From Halapricum desulfuricans (GTDB taxonomy: Archaea; Halobacteriota; Halobacteria; Halobacteriales; Haloarculaceae), in the NCBI RefSeq assembly GCF_017094505.1, contig NZ_CP064787.1:2876339-2940338 (forward strand): 64,000 nucleotides of DNA, in the 5' to 3' direction. Below, one piece after another: positions 27,355-36,142 of the stretch. A model generated the notes under the pieces. The model saw only the letters and a list, made by a program, of their open reading frames with translations, made no database searches and had not been told where the DNA came from. The stretch's first letter is position 1. The number at the start of each line of letters is the position of its first letter. The position numbers were made by a program, and so were the translations under genes.

Positions 27355-28184
27355 GCTGGGCCGTCGTCGCGCGCAAGGACTTCAACGACGCTCGCCGGTC
27401 GCGCTCGCTGTGGGCGCTCTCTGCGACGTTCCTCCTGCTGGCGTTGCTGTTCGCCGGCCTCTACGCGTTCGTTCCCGAGGTCACGGCAGACGAGGAGGTT
27501 TCCACGCTCGGGCTGATGACGTTCCTGTCGGCTCCCGTGGCGCTTTTCGTCGCCGTTGCGGCGCTCGTCGTCGCCTACAAGTCGATCGCCGGTGAAGCCG
27601 AGTCCGGCTCGGGCAAGCTCCTGTTGAGCCTGCCTCACACCCGCGCTGACGTCGTCCTCGGAAAGGTCGTCGGCCGCTCGCTCGTGCTGACGATTCCCGT
27701 CCTGGTCGGGCTGGTCGCGATGCTCGCCGTCGTCTTTGTCGGCGACGTGAGCTTCTCGGCCGTCGACTACGTCCTGTTCGGCCTGGTGACGATGCTGTTC
27801 GTGCTGGTCTACGTGGCCTTCTACGTCGGTATCTCGGCCAGTACCACCTCGACCGCCAGGGCAGCCACGCTCAGCGTGCTCGCGCTCGTGTTCCTTGAGT
27901 TCGCCTGGGACATCGTTCCGCTCGGTGCCTGGTTCGTCGCCAACGGCTTTCAGGTCCCGCCGGGCCTGTTCAGCGGCGCGCCGATGCCCGACTGGGTCGC
28001 GTTCCTCGCGAGCATGCCGCCCAGCTCAGCCTACCTGAACGCCGTCGGCGGCGTCCTCACGGGCTCGATGAGCGGTGCCGGCCCGTGGTACCTCTCGCAG
28101 TGGGCCAGCCTGGTCGTCCTCGGCATCTGGGGGATCGTCCCCGTCGTCGTCGGCTACCTGCGCTACGACCGCGCCGATCTCTAG
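27351..28184 (+). CDS. ABC-2 type exporter, permease
   Basis: 277-residue membrane protein with six predicted helices and the ABC-2 permease pattern: cytoplasmic AVVARKDFNDARRSRSLW start, a helix pair around a KSIAGEAESGSGKLLLSLP loop, then LPHTRADVVLGKVVGRSL. It pairs with the ATPase immediately upstream, whose stop it overlaps. Probably a NosY-like half of an exporter. Confidence 0.9.
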   Translation: MSWAVVARKDFNDARRSRSLWALSATFLLLALLFAGLYAFVPEVTADEEVSTLGLMTFLSAPVALFVAVAALVVAYKSIAGEAESGSGKLLLSLPHTRADVVLGKVVGRSLVLTIPVLVGLVAMLAVVFVGDVSFSAVDYVLFGLVTMLFVLVYVAFYVGISASTTSTARAATLSVLALVFLEFAWDIVPLGAWFVANGFQVPPGLFSGAPMPDWVAFLASMPPSSAYLNAVGGVLTGSMSGAGPWYLSQWASLVVLGIWGIVPVVVGYLRYDRADL

Positions 28185-28269
28185 ATTTTATTTGTTTCTG
28201 ATAGTATCGGTTGCCAGACCTCATACACGAGATGAGAATCACCGTATAAAGCTATTACTTCTCCGAACA

Positions 28270-28295
28270 TTCATATAGATGTGAAATTATATGAA
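28270..28295. promoter_or_regulatory. inverted repeat spanning the start of the DUF998 gene
   Basis: TTCATAT and ATATGAA separated by twelve bases; the right arm contains the ATG at 28291. A TATA-like GTATAAA is at 28244-28250. The position around the transcription and translation start would suit either a repressor site or a small mRNA hairpin. Confidence 0.35.
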
Positions 28296-28923
28296 CGAGA
28301 TAGTTACTGACACGGTCCCGGTTCGCGAGTCGCTGGCCACACCCCACCGACGTGCCGGTATGTTCTTCCTCGTGCTCTCGGCCCAGTTCATGACCGCTAT
28401 CATGCTGGCGGCCGCGATGGCACCCGACTACGACTTCGGGGCCGGCGCGATCAGCGACCTGGGCGTGTTCCCGGAGACGGCGCTGTTGTTCAACGGCTCG
28501 CTCGTCCTCGTGGGCGCGCTCAACGTCCTCGGGGGCGTGTACTTCTACCGGGCCCACGGCAAGCGGTGGCTCCTGTCGCTGTTCGTGCTGGCCGGCATCG
28601 GTGCGGTCGGGACCGGACTCGTCCCGCTGGACGTCAGTGACGCCCACGGGCTGTTCGCACTCATCGCGTTCCTGTTCTTCAACGTTCAGGCGATCGGAAC
28701 CGCGACGTGGCTCGACGGACCGATGCGCGTGCTCTCGATCCTGGCCGGCGCGATCGGCCTGGCCTTCCTCGTCCTCATGGCAATTGGTGACGCTGGGACC
28801 ACGGCCGCGTTCGGGCCGATCGGCCACGGCGGCACCGAGCGGATGATCGTCTATCCGGTCATGATCTGGCTGGTCGCCTTCGGCGGCTACCTGCTCGGCG
28901 CGGACGAGTCAGTGGCGCGATGA
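28291..28923 (+). CDS. DUF998 domain membrane protein
   Basis: 210-residue protein with six hydrophobic segments in the DUF998 pattern, including a first helix with FFLVLSAQFMTAIMLA, then a conserved AISDLGVFPE loop. The family is widespread in archaea and bacteria; function is unknown. Its TGA overlaps the ATG of the next gene by four bases, so the two are coupled. Confidence 0.85.
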   Translation: MNEIVTDTVPVRESLATPHRRAGMFFLVLSAQFMTAIMLAAAMAPDYDFGAGAISDLGVFPETALLFNGSLVLVGALNVLGGVYFYRAHGKRWLLSLFVLAGIGAVGTGLVPLDVSDAHGLFALIAFLFFNVQAIGTATWLDGPMRVLSILAGAIGLAFLVLMAIGDAGTTAAFGPIGHGGTERMIVYPVMIWLVAFGGYLLGADESVAR

Positions 28924-29294
28924 CCGGCCGAACCGTCGCCATCGCGCTCGGCACGGGATTCACGACCGCGCTTCTCGTCGCGGTTTCCGTCATCGAGGCG
29001 CTTCCGTACGAGTTCTCGGCGATAATCGGCCTCCCGGTCGGGCTCGTCGCCGGCGTTGCCGTCGCCGTACTGGTCGGCTGGCGCTACGAACGTGCGAGCC
29101 CCGCTGTCAGAAGTGTCGCTGGCGGAGCCGCCGGCTTCGGCTACGCGGTCGTGTCGTTGCTCGCCGTTCGATACGCCGATTTCCTCGGGCTCGAATCCGC
29201 CATCACGTTCGAGCGACTCGTCGTTGCTTCGGCTGTGGTCGGGGTGGCTGCACTGGTCGTGTCCTGGCTGCACGCCTCGCGCCCCTCGAGCTGA
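28920..29294 (+). CDS. small membrane protein
   Basis: 124-residue protein with four hydrophobic segments and short charged loops. No family is recognised. The start overlaps the stop of the DUF998 gene (ATGA), which supports both the start and a shared operon. Codon use is like its neighbours. Confidence 0.7.
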   Translation: MTGRTVAIALGTGFTTALLVAVSVIEALPYEFSAIIGLPVGLVAGVAVAVLVGWRYERASPAVRSVAGGAAGFGYAVVSLLAVRYADFLGLESAITFERLVVASAVVGVAALVVSWLHASRPSS

Positions 29295-29407
29295 TCGGAC
29301 TCTCTACCAGTCTGACGCCCGTCGACACGTCAGTCGTCGTCGAGACAGCGACCGCTCGTCTCGGTACCGGCCTCGTTGAGCCGGACGACGGCCAGTTTCT
29401 CTCCACA

Positions 29408-29746
29408 TTAGTGGCCGGCCCATCCGATCGTCGTCGCCCCCAGCGGCAGTTCGACCCCCAGTTCGTACGTCCCCGCCTCCAGGTCCCGTGGGTCGGCTCC
29501 CCGGGACGTTCCGGGTTCGATATCCGTGAGCCTGAAGAACTCGTAGCGATCCGCCCCGGCGGTCCGGACGTCCAATCGGAACGTAACGTCGTGGATCTCA
29601 TCGCTCTCGTTCTCGACGCGGATCCGGAGTCTCGACGGCCGGGGCGTCGGCGTCGAAGTCGCCTGCTCATCCGGGTCGGCACAGCCCGCGAAGCCACCGG
29701 CTGCCAGTCCGGCTCAGAGAACGGTCAGCATGCGTCGGCGATACAT
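29408..29746 (-). pseudogene. lipoprotein gene with a nonsense codon in the signal peptide
   Basis: Reading leftward from the ATG at 29746, the frame gives MYRRRMLTVL, then TGA at 29716-29714 (codon 11), then AGLAAGGFAGC and about 90 more residues to a TAA at 29408-29410. The parts before and after the TGA together form a complete signal peptide with lipobox, followed by a beta-rich domain (RLRIRVENESDEIHDVTFR, YEFFRLTDIEPGTS) of the kind seen in small haloarchaeal lipoproteins. There is no other start that would restore the signal. A single base change at the TGA would make the gene intact. Confidence 0.75.
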
Positions 29747-29798
29747 ACTTGTTCTTCGACCCCGGCCAGCTTGTGAACCGCCTCGGGGTCAAGTGGTT

Positions 29799-29956
29799 CG
29801 AGAGACTTCGTCTCTCGTCATCTGCTCACGGCGCTTGCGCCGTTCGCAGGTTCGTGGGACTTCGTCCCACGCCCATCACGGAACTCTTCGATTTCCGTAC
29901 GACCCCGAGGCACTCGGCCTGCTCCGCCTGTAGATACCCCGCGGTTCGGCTCCGCG
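29799..29956. repeat. cluster of four short hairpins upstream of rtcA
   Basis: Four perfect inverted repeats with tiny loops: CGAGAGA/TCTCTCG (29799-29817), ACGGCGC/GCGCCGT (29828-29843), CGTGGGA/TCCCACG (29853-29871) and CGCGG/CCGCG (29940-29956). Two of the loops are CTTCG. Such hairpin runs occur in haloarchaeal spacers and near old insertion sequences; here they fill the gap between the broken lipoprotein gene and rtcA. Confidence 0.7.
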
Positions 29957-29990
29957 AACGCTTTCCTCGCTGGGCGTCGATGGCTCACAC

Positions 29991-31016
29991 ATGCTCACGA
30001 TCGACGGCTCCGACGGCGGGGGGCAGCTCCTGCGGACGAGTCTCTCGCTTGCGGTGATCACCGACCGACCGGTCCGGATCGAGTCGATCCGCGGCTCGCG
30101 TCCGAAGCCGGGGCTCAAACCCCAGCACCTCGCGGCGGTCGAACTCCTCGCCGAGTACTGCGACGCCGACCTCGAGGGGGCCGCTCTCGGCTCGGAGACG
30201 CTGACCTTCGAGCCCGGCGACGTGCGCCGGCAGACGCTGTCGGTCGATATCGGGACCGCCGGGAGCGTGACGCTGCTGCTCGATACTGTCCTGCCACTGG
30301 CGACCGTGATCGACGACCCGCTCACGGTGACGGCGATCGGCGGTACGGACGTCAAGTGGTCCCCGCCTGTGGCGTATCTCCAGCACGTCAAACTCCCGTT
30401 GCTCGCCCGGTTCGGACTGGACGCCGAACTCGAGGTCGATCGGGTCGGCTTCTACCCGAAAGGCGGCGGGGACGTGACACTCGGGATGTCGCCGTCGTCG
30501 CTCTCGCCGATCGACCTCGACGCCCGCGGTTCGCTGCGGGCGGTCGACGTCTACTCGACAGCCTCGGTTGATCTCGAAGACAGCGACGTCGCGGATCGAC
30601 AGGCCGATCGCGTCCGCGAGCGACTCGACGGGGCCGGCGTCCCGATCGGCGAACGGACGGTCGAGTACGTCGAGACCCGCTCGACGGGCTCGTCGCTCGT
30701 CGTCCGGGCGCGCTACGACCGGACGCTTGCCGGGTTCGACGCGCTCGGCGAACCCGGCCGTCCCTCCGAGACTGTGGCCGATCTGGCACTCGAAGACTTC
30801 GAGCAGTTCCGCGAGATCGACGCGGCCGTCGACCGACACATGGCCGATCAGCTGCTGGCGTTTCTCGTGATCGCCGGCGGTCGCGTCGCCGTTCCGGAAC
30901 TCACCGATCACGTCCGGACCCACCGATCGCTGCTCTCGGAGTTCGGCTACGACGTCTCGATCGACTCGGGCGACGAGACCGTCCTTCTCACGTCGGCAGG
31001 TCACGATCCGGCTTGA
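29991..31016 (+). CDS. rtcA: RNA 3'-terminal phosphate cyclase
   Basis: 341-residue enzyme that converts 3'-phosphate RNA ends to 2',3'-cyclic phosphates using ATP. N-terminal DGSDGGGQLLRTSLSLA, the SRPKPGLKPQHLAAVEL block and the catalytic His in DRHMADQLLAFLVIAGG are all present. Length is standard. It follows a hairpin-rich spacer and stands alone. Likely role in RNA repair or processing. Confidence 0.95.
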   Translation: MLTIDGSDGGGQLLRTSLSLAVITDRPVRIESIRGSRPKPGLKPQHLAAVELLAEYCDADLEGAALGSETLTFEPGDVRRQTLSVDIGTAGSVTLLLDTVLPLATVIDDPLTVTAIGGTDVKWSPPVAYLQHVKLPLLARFGLDAELEVDRVGFYPKGGGDVTLGMSPSSLSPIDLDARGSLRAVDVYSTASVDLEDSDVADRQADRVRERLDGAGVPIGERTVEYVETRSTGSSLVVRARYDRTLAGFDALGEPGRPSETVADLALEDFEQFREIDAAVDRHMADQLLAFLVIAGGRVAVPELTDHVRTHRSLLSEFGYDVSIDSGDETVLLTSAGHDPA

Positions 31017-31076
31017 ACAGTCCCGGGCCACAGTCCAGCGTACGAAGATTCCCGGTCACGCTCCGACGTGATACCG

Positions 31077-31637
31077 TCACTCCTCGAGTGCGGTCGCGCC
31101 CACTCGCCCTTCGACGAACGCCGCGAAGTCGTCCGCGAACGCCTCGACCTCCGTCCAGTCGGTGTACTCGTAGTCTCTGGAAGTGTCGGTGTCGCCGGTC
31201 GCCTCCGCAGCGATCCGCTTGAGCATCACCCGCTTGAGGAAGCCGTACTTCGAGTAGCGTAGCGCCCCGCCGAACAGCCCGATCCGGTCCGGGTCGAACC
31301 CGGTCTCCTCGACGAACGCCTCGGCATACGCCGCGGCCTCGGCTCGCCGCTCCTCGTCGTCGGTCGCCGAGGACAACGACACCTGGAAGAACCCGGTCGG
31401 TCGCTCCGACAGCGCCGCTCCGTGGTCCGTGACGAACTCGGCGACGGCCGGCTGGTGTTTGCCGACGTGGATCGACGAGCCGACCAGCACGGCGTTCGAC
31501 GCCGTCACGTCGTGTTCGCCCTTCACGTCCAGTGCGGTCGCGTCGTGACCGCGCTCGCGGATCGTCTCGGCGATCCGATCGGCGACTTTCTCCGTCTGTC
31601 CCTCGCTGGTTCCGTATGCGATCAGAAACGAAGCCAT
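31077..31637 (-). CDS. flavodoxin-domain protein, HemG-like
   Basis: 186-residue flavodoxin. FMN-binding loop 1 is YGTSEGQTEKVA, and the later blocks GSSIHVGKHQP, FFQVSLSSA, LFGGALRYSKYGFLKR and the terminal DYEYTDWTEVEAFADDF follow the order seen in the menaquinone-dependent protoporphyrinogen IX dehydrogenase HemG. A role in heme synthesis is plausible. The ATG at 31637 (MASFLIAYG) fits the fold better than the upstream in-frame start. Confidence 0.82.
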   Translation of the reverse strand: MASFLIAYGTSEGQTEKVADRIAETIRERGHDATALDVKGEHDVTASNAVLVGSSIHVGKHQPAVAEFVTDHGAALSERPTGFFQVSLSSATDDEERRAEAAAYAEAFVEETGFDPDRIGLFGGALRYSKYGFLKRVMLKRIAAEATGDTDTSRDYEYTDWTEVEAFADDFAAFVEGRVGATALEE

Positions 31638-31710
31638 ACGTCGTGTACGTCGAGAAACATAATAAAGGCGCATCGTCGCGTGTCAACACGCTCGTCGGTC
31701 CCGTCGGCGA

Positions 31711-32811
31711 TCAGATCGCGCCAGCGTCGCTGTCGTCAGGTTCGATCGGCGGCTCGGTCGCCGGCTCGGACCCGTCGCCGTCCCCGCGCCGGAGTTCGAC
31801 CAGCACGAGCGAGATCGCGCCGAGCCCCAGCAGGAACGTCGCGAGGCTGAGCAACCCGCCCAGGATCGGGATCCGGCCGAGCACCCCGAACCCGACGATA
31901 CCGGCTACGAGCGCGAGCCACCGGTTGTCGATATCGGCCTGCCGGAGCGCCCACGCGGCGACCGCGATCCGGCCGTACAGCAGCGCGACCCACGCGAGCA
32001 GCGCGAACACGATGAAGCCAGCCAACGTCAGCGGGATGCCGATTACCGTGATCGCGAGCAACACGAGGCCGATCGGGATCCCCAGCGCCGCGAGCACGCC
32101 GACCCCCGCCGACTTCGCCGCCTCGGTGCTGACCGTCTCGTCGACGCGCCGGGAGAAGCCGGGCATCGCAACGAGCAGCGCCGCACCGAGCACGAGGTTG
32201 ACGAGGATCGCGTACCCGGTAAACAGCCAGCCCGGCACGTCCGGGAGATCGAACCCGTCCGCTCCGATATCGGGATCGGCGCTGATCGAGCCGCCGACTG
32301 TCGCCCCCTCGTTAGTGAAATCAGCGTTCTCGGCGTACCTGACGTTGCCGTTGATACTGGCCGTCTCCGCCAGCGTGATCGAATCTCCGCCGAGCGTCGC
32401 GTCACCGCCGACCGTTCCCGCGAGCCGTATCGAGCCGACCCCGGCGTTCAGGTCCCCGTCGACCGTGCCGGTCGGTGCCAGCGTCAACGACCCTCCCGCC
32501 ACGTCGACGTTGCCGTTCACCTCGCCGGCGACGGTGATGCTCCCGGCGGTCACGGCGAGATTGCCGGTGACGACGCCCGACTCCTCGATGACGACCGTCC
32601 CGGCGACGCCGTCGAGGTTTCCGTCGACCGTCCCGCGGACGATGACCGTCCCGCTGAACGTCGACAGCCCGTCGATCGTCTCCCCTTCTTCGACGACGAC
32701 TGTCCCACCCGTTCTGGTTTCGGCTGCCGCGACGCCGGTGAACGCCCCCGCGACGACCGCGATCGCCACCAGCAGCACGAATCCCCCGCTGACCGCTTGC
32801 TGACGCTTCAT
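31711..32811 (-). CDS. bactofilin-like polymer-forming protein with membrane domain
   Basis: 366-residue exported membrane protein. A Sec signal (residues 8-30) precedes a right-handed beta-helix of bactofilin type, with repeated short motifs such as GTVDGNLDGV, GEVNGNVDVAGG, GTVDGDLNAGVG and GTVGGDATLGG. From about residue 195 there are four hydrophobic segments, a soluble GFSRRVDETV loop and a charged tail. The arrangement suggests an extracytoplasmic scaffold anchored in the membrane; function unknown. The ATG at 32811 (MKRQQAV) is preferred. Confidence 0.82.
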   Translation of the reverse strand: MKRQQAVSGGFVLLVAIAVVAGAFTGVAAAETRTGGTVVVEEGETIDGLSTFSGTVIVRGTVDGNLDGVAGTVVIEESGVVTGNLAVTAGSITVAGEVNGNVDVAGGSLTLAPTGTVDGDLNAGVGSIRLAGTVGGDATLGGDSITLAETASINGNVRYAENADFTNEGATVGGSISADPDIGADGFDLPDVPGWLFTGYAILVNLVLGAALLVAMPGFSRRVDETVSTEAAKSAGVGVLAALGIPIGLVLLAITVIGIPLTLAGFIVFALLAWVALLYGRIAVAAWALRQADIDNRWLALVAGIVGFGVLGRIPILGGLLSLATFLLGLGAISLVLVELRRGDGDGSEPATEPPIEPDDSDAGAI

Positions 32812-32895
32812 ACCAGTACTCTTCTCTCTCACGTGTAATAAAACGGATTGCTCGTGCGCGGCGACAGGATCACTGCCGTGTCTTGGACCCCGCAG

Positions 32896-33555
32896 TCACC
32901 GCACTGACCGGATCAACTCGAGGAGTTCGTCCCGGTACTCGCTCGGGTCTGTGACGGGGTGCTCGCCGTCGGCGGGATCGAGCAGCGTCTCAAGCCCCCC
33001 GATCGGATAACAGCCGCCGGCGATCCGGAAGGAGCCACCGGTCGACCACACGCCGAGCCAGCCCTCGATATCGAGCGCGTCGATCGGCCCGTCTTCGAGC
33101 GGGTGGCGTGCGGTCAGTTTGGTCAGGCTCACGCGCTCGCCGCTGCGCGTCCGAGCGCGCTGACCGCGACCGCGGTCGACGTCCTCGAACCCCCGTGCGC
33201 GCATGTCGTCCTCGAAGGACCGTCTCGCCTCGCTGACCACGGTCGGCCGCATCGACGCCGTGCCGAGCCCGGGTGCCAGCGGCGGCCGAAACGAAAGCGC
33301 CGTCGCGAAGAAAAACCGCCAGAATCCGCCCCCGTCACCGGTATCGATCATCCGGTCCGCGCTGTCGTCCCCGTCCGAGAGAGAGCCGCGTGCGTCCCCG
33401 AGCGCCGTCCGGAGCGTGGCGTCGCCGTACAGGACTGTGTGGCCGACGATCGAGGCCGTCGGCGTGTTGAACACCGTCGATTCCGTGCGCGCTCGCTGTT
33501 CCCAGTCGCTGTCTTCGAACCCGTCGCTGGCGATCTCGGGGAAGGCGTCTGACAT
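32896..33555 (-). CDS. conserved haloarchaeal protein of unknown function
   Basis: 219-residue soluble protein, no signal or membrane helix, with aromatic-rich blocks (GGFWRFFFATALSFRPPL, WLGVWSTGGSFRIAGGCYP). It lies 55 bases downstream of the RPA gene on the same strand, and similar hypothetical proteins occur beside RPA genes in haloarchaea, so a link to DNA metabolism is possible. No catalytic motif is recognised. Confidence 0.72.
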   Translation of the reverse strand: MSDAFPEIASDGFEDSDWEQRARTESTVFNTPTASIVGHTVLYGDATLRTALGDARGSLSDGDDSADRMIDTGDGGGFWRFFFATALSFRPPLAPGLGTASMRPTVVSEARRSFEDDMRARGFEDVDRGRGQRARTRSGERVSLTKLTARHPLEDGPIDALDIEGWLGVWSTGGSFRIAGGCYPIGGLETLLDPADGEHPVTDPSEYRDELLELIRSVR

Positions 33556-33610
33556 CGAGCGCGATAGGTGCCGGTCGCCCTTGCACCTTGGGAATGTTTG
33601 TCGCGGAACG

Positions 33611-35017
33611 TCAGAACAGCTCCTCGGCGTCGACCCGGTCGGCCCGTCGCTGGCCGCGCACGGTGACCTGCTGGCCGAGCTGGACGTGTTCGTCGGTCTC
33701 GACGCTGACGGTCTCCTCGCCGTCGTCGACGATCACCGGATCGCCCGTCTGGACGACCGTCCCCGTCACCTCGATGGTCTCACCGTCGGCCGGTTCGTCC
33801 GTGCCGTTTGTCCGGGACGTTCCGTCACTATTGCCCCGGTCGTCCGCGAACGCGTCGAGCCCTGTCGACCCCTCGTCGGCGCTCTCCGGCGCGTCCGACC
33901 CGCCCGTCGAACCGTTCTCGAGCACGACGACCGCCGATCCCCAGCCCGCGGACGCTTCGAGGTCGTCCTGCCAGCCGTCCTGAATCTCGGCGTCGGCGAC
34001 GAACACCTCGTCGCCCGGCCCGAGGTCGATGTCGGCCTTTTCCCCCCACAGCGCCACCCGGATGTCGCCGGTGTCGTCCTGAATGCGGACGTTTCGGACC
34101 TGACCCTCGCTGCCGTCGTCGCGATCGAACGTCCGCTTCGGGTCGGCCGACCGGACGACACCGCCGATATCGACCGTCTGGTCGAGCTCGACACCGTCGA
34201 TCGGGTCGGTCTCCGGACTGAAGTCGATCTCGTCGTCGATCGCCTCGACCGCGCCGCGGTCGCCGACGTGCAACTCCAGGTCGCCGTCTCGCTCGCGGAC
34301 GTACCCGTCGACGACCTCGACCGGCGTGCCCGCCTCGAGCTGTTCGGCGCGGTCTGCCCGGTCGTCCCACAGCGTCACGCGGATCCGCCCGGACTCGTCG
34401 CCCAGCGTGAGGTTCGCGACTCGCCCCTCGCTGCCGTCGTCGCGGTCGAACGTGCGGACCGACTCGGTGTCGAGGACGATCCCCCGGACGGTGACGTCCG
34501 ACTGGCCCATCGACAGCGAGTCGACTTCGGTCCGCCCGTCGAGGTCGACCTCGATCTCGGCGTCCTCGTCCGGTTCGGCCTTGTCGACGCTGACCTCCAG
34601 GCCGCTGTAGCCGTCTTTCGGCCGGCCCTTGACGCGCAGGACGTCACCCGCCTGGAGTTCCCCGTCGTCGATCGAGCGGGCCTGTTCGTCCCAGAACGAC
34701 AGCCGCACCTGCCCCGTCTCGTCGGCGGCCTCGACGTTGATGACGCGGCCGTCCTCGTCCTCGCCGTCGCGCTCGAACGTGCGCAACTCCCCGATCGAGG
34801 TCACCTTCGCGAGGAACTTCACCTCGTCCATGCCGGGCTCGATGTCGGCGATCGCGTTGACCTCGTTCTCACTGAGCTCGTGGGCGATCAACATCGCCGC
34901 CGTCTCCTCGTCCGCGAGTCCCCCCATCTGTTCGACTTTCTGCTCGACGGCCTCCCGGAACTCCTCCTCGGAGACGTCGGCCTCCAGATCCGCGTAGACG
35001 TCCTCGATTGCACCCAT
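33611..35017 (-). CDS. rpa: replication protein A / single-stranded DNA-binding protein
   Basis: 468-residue RPA-like protein. After a helical N-terminal region come three clear OB folds (around residues 68-155, 170-255 and 270-355), each with a repeated (T/R)FDRDDGSEG(R/Q)V(A/R)N block and an RV(T/A)LW(D/G) strand. An acidic Gly/Ser linker leads to a short final OB-like stretch (IEVTGTVVQTGDP). It coats ssDNA during replication and repair. It does not show the Zn finger of some archaeal RPAs. Probably cotranscribed with the downstream hypothetical gene. Confidence 0.9.
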   Translation of the reverse strand: MGAIEDVYADLEADVSEEEFREAVEQKVEQMGGLADEETAAMLIAHELSENEVNAIADIEPGMDEVKFLAKVTSIGELRTFERDGEDEDGRVINVEAADETGQVRLSFWDEQARSIDDGELQAGDVLRVKGRPKDGYSGLEVSVDKAEPDEDAEIEVDLDGRTEVDSLSMGQSDVTVRGIVLDTESVRTFDRDDGSEGRVANLTLGDESGRIRVTLWDDRADRAEQLEAGTPVEVVDGYVRERDGDLELHVGDRGAVEAIDDEIDFSPETDPIDGVELDQTVDIGGVVRSADPKRTFDRDDGSEGQVRNVRIQDDTGDIRVALWGEKADIDLGPGDEVFVADAEIQDGWQDDLEASAGWGSAVVVLENGSTGGSDAPESADEGSTGLDAFADDRGNSDGTSRTNGTDEPADGETIEVTGTVVQTGDPVIVDDGEETVSVETDEHVQLGQQVTVRGQRRADRVDAEELF

Positions 35018-35094
35018 GGCTAGCGGTGTTGACGGCTGGATCGCGTTTAAACAATACGGTCACGGGATCCCCGACGTTCGAAACGATCGGAAGT

Positions 35095-35895
35095 TCACTC
35101 ACGAGCCCCGGGCACTCGGCCGACAGTCACGTAGAACGGGACCGTCTCCCGTCGGCGATAGTCGCGCCGCTGCATCTGTTCGACGACCGACCGGCCCATC
35201 GACCGCCACTCCTCGCGCAGCCGTTCGTAGGCCTCGGGACTGTCGCCGGCGACAAGTTCGGCCCGGCTGTCGGCCAGTCCGTCCCCGGTGGCCTTCCGGC
35301 GGGCGTCCTCGACGGCCTGCTCGGAGTAGGGCGGTTCGACGGTCCGGACGTGGTCGTACCGGCGGGTCCGGACCGCCTGCAGGCCGGCGGCTTCGAACCG
35401 TTCGCGTACGCCCGCACCCAGCGTGACGTCGGTCTCGACGCCGTCGAGATACCGCTCGCGGGCGCGGCGGGCCAGCGACGACTCGGACTCGACCGTCGAC
35501 TCGACGGTGACGGCCCCGTTGTCGGGCTCGACGGCCGCGACGAGGTCCGTCGAAACGCGGGCGAGTTCCTCGATCGCGGCGTCGGGATCGGGCAGGTTGA
35601 TCAACAGCGCCTGACAAACGACGAGATCGAAGCTGTCGCTCGCGAAGGGCAACCGCGTCGCGTCCCCGAGAACGGTCGGGGGTTCGAGACGGGCGAGCAG
35701 ATCTGGGTCTGCGTCGCAGCCGACGACGGTGCCCGGAGCCTCCTCGCGGAGGACGCGCGTGAGTTCGCCGGTCCCACAGCCGACATCAAGCACGCGCTGG
35801 CGACTGGCCAGTCGCAGGTCAGACAGGGCCTCGCGGCTGTCAGCCCACATGCCCTCGCGGGTGGTCTCGAGGTACTCCGCACTGAACTGGCGCAC
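35095..35895 (-). CDS. class I SAM-dependent methyltransferase
   Basis: 266-residue Rossmann-fold methyltransferase. Motif I is VLDVGCGTGELT; the acidic residue of motif II follows in VVGCDADPD, and DLVVCQALLINLPD is the post-II region. The C-terminal third is charged and less conserved. Closest in style to the broad UbiE/biotin-type small-molecule methyltransferases; the substrate is not predictable. Upstream of it lies the tRNA-derived repeat region. Confidence 0.87.
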   Translation of the reverse strand: MRQFSAEYLETTREGMWADSREALSDLRLASRQRVLDVGCGTGELTRVLREEAPGTVVGCDADPDLLARLEPPTVLGDATRLPFASDSFDLVVCQALLINLPDPDAAIEELARVSTDLVAAVEPDNGAVTVESTVESESSLARRARERYLDGVETDVTLGAGVRERFEAAGLQAVRTRRYDHVRTVEPPYSEQAVEDARRKATGDGLADSRAELVAGDSPEAYERLREEWRSMGRSVVEQMQRRDYRRRETVPFYVTVGRVPGARE

Positions 35896-36018
35896 AGCCG
35901 CGGTTACGAAGCCAGAGAGAAAAGTCGGCCGATCCGTGCCGGCGGCCGGGTGTGTGAAGTGATAGTTGTCGTTGTACAGCAGTCAGCGAGCAAGGTCACG
36001 AGTCGATCGTGGCCGGTA

Positions 36019-36095
36019 TGCGCGGGACCGGATTTGAACCGGATGAAGGCGTGCTCACTTCGTTGCGCGCGTCTTCCGGGGTTCGAATCTGGTCC
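36019..36095. repeat. tRNA-derived inverted repeat next to tRNA-Leu
   Basis: Positions 36019-36042 match the last 24 bases of the nearby tRNA-Leu (36143-36166) at 23 of 24 positions, in the same orientation. Positions 36080-36095 are an inverted near-copy (14 of 16) of 36025-36040. The tRNA 3' end is thus present as a direct copy 124 bases away plus an inverted partial copy. Such copies of tRNA 3' ends are typical attachment-site footprints of tyrosine integrases. No integrase gene is visible. Confidence 0.7.
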
Positions 36096-36106
36096 TGCTC
36101 TTTCAC

Positions 36107-36138
36107 CGCAAACTGCTCGCTACGCTCGCAGTTTTTGT
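36107..36138. terminator. hairpin with T tract near tRNA-Leu
   Basis: AACTGC and GCAGTT arms around a GC-rich loop, followed by a run of five T on the plus strand. It sits between the tRNA-derived repeat and the 3' end of tRNA-Leu. It could end transcription from the left; on the tRNA strand it would read as an A-rich upstream edge. Confidence 0.3.
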
Positions 36139-36142
36139 TCAG

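Noticed and set aside
29714..29716. TGA in the lipoprotein gene as a selenocysteine or other recoded codon
   Set aside because: The position is within a signal peptide, where recoding would be of no use, and haloarchaea are not known to use selenocysteine. A nonsense change or sequence error is simpler.
36019..36095. A second tRNA gene beside tRNA-Leu
   Set aside because: Only the T-arm and acceptor 3' strand are present; there is no D-arm or anticodon arm. It is treated as a tRNA-derived repeat.
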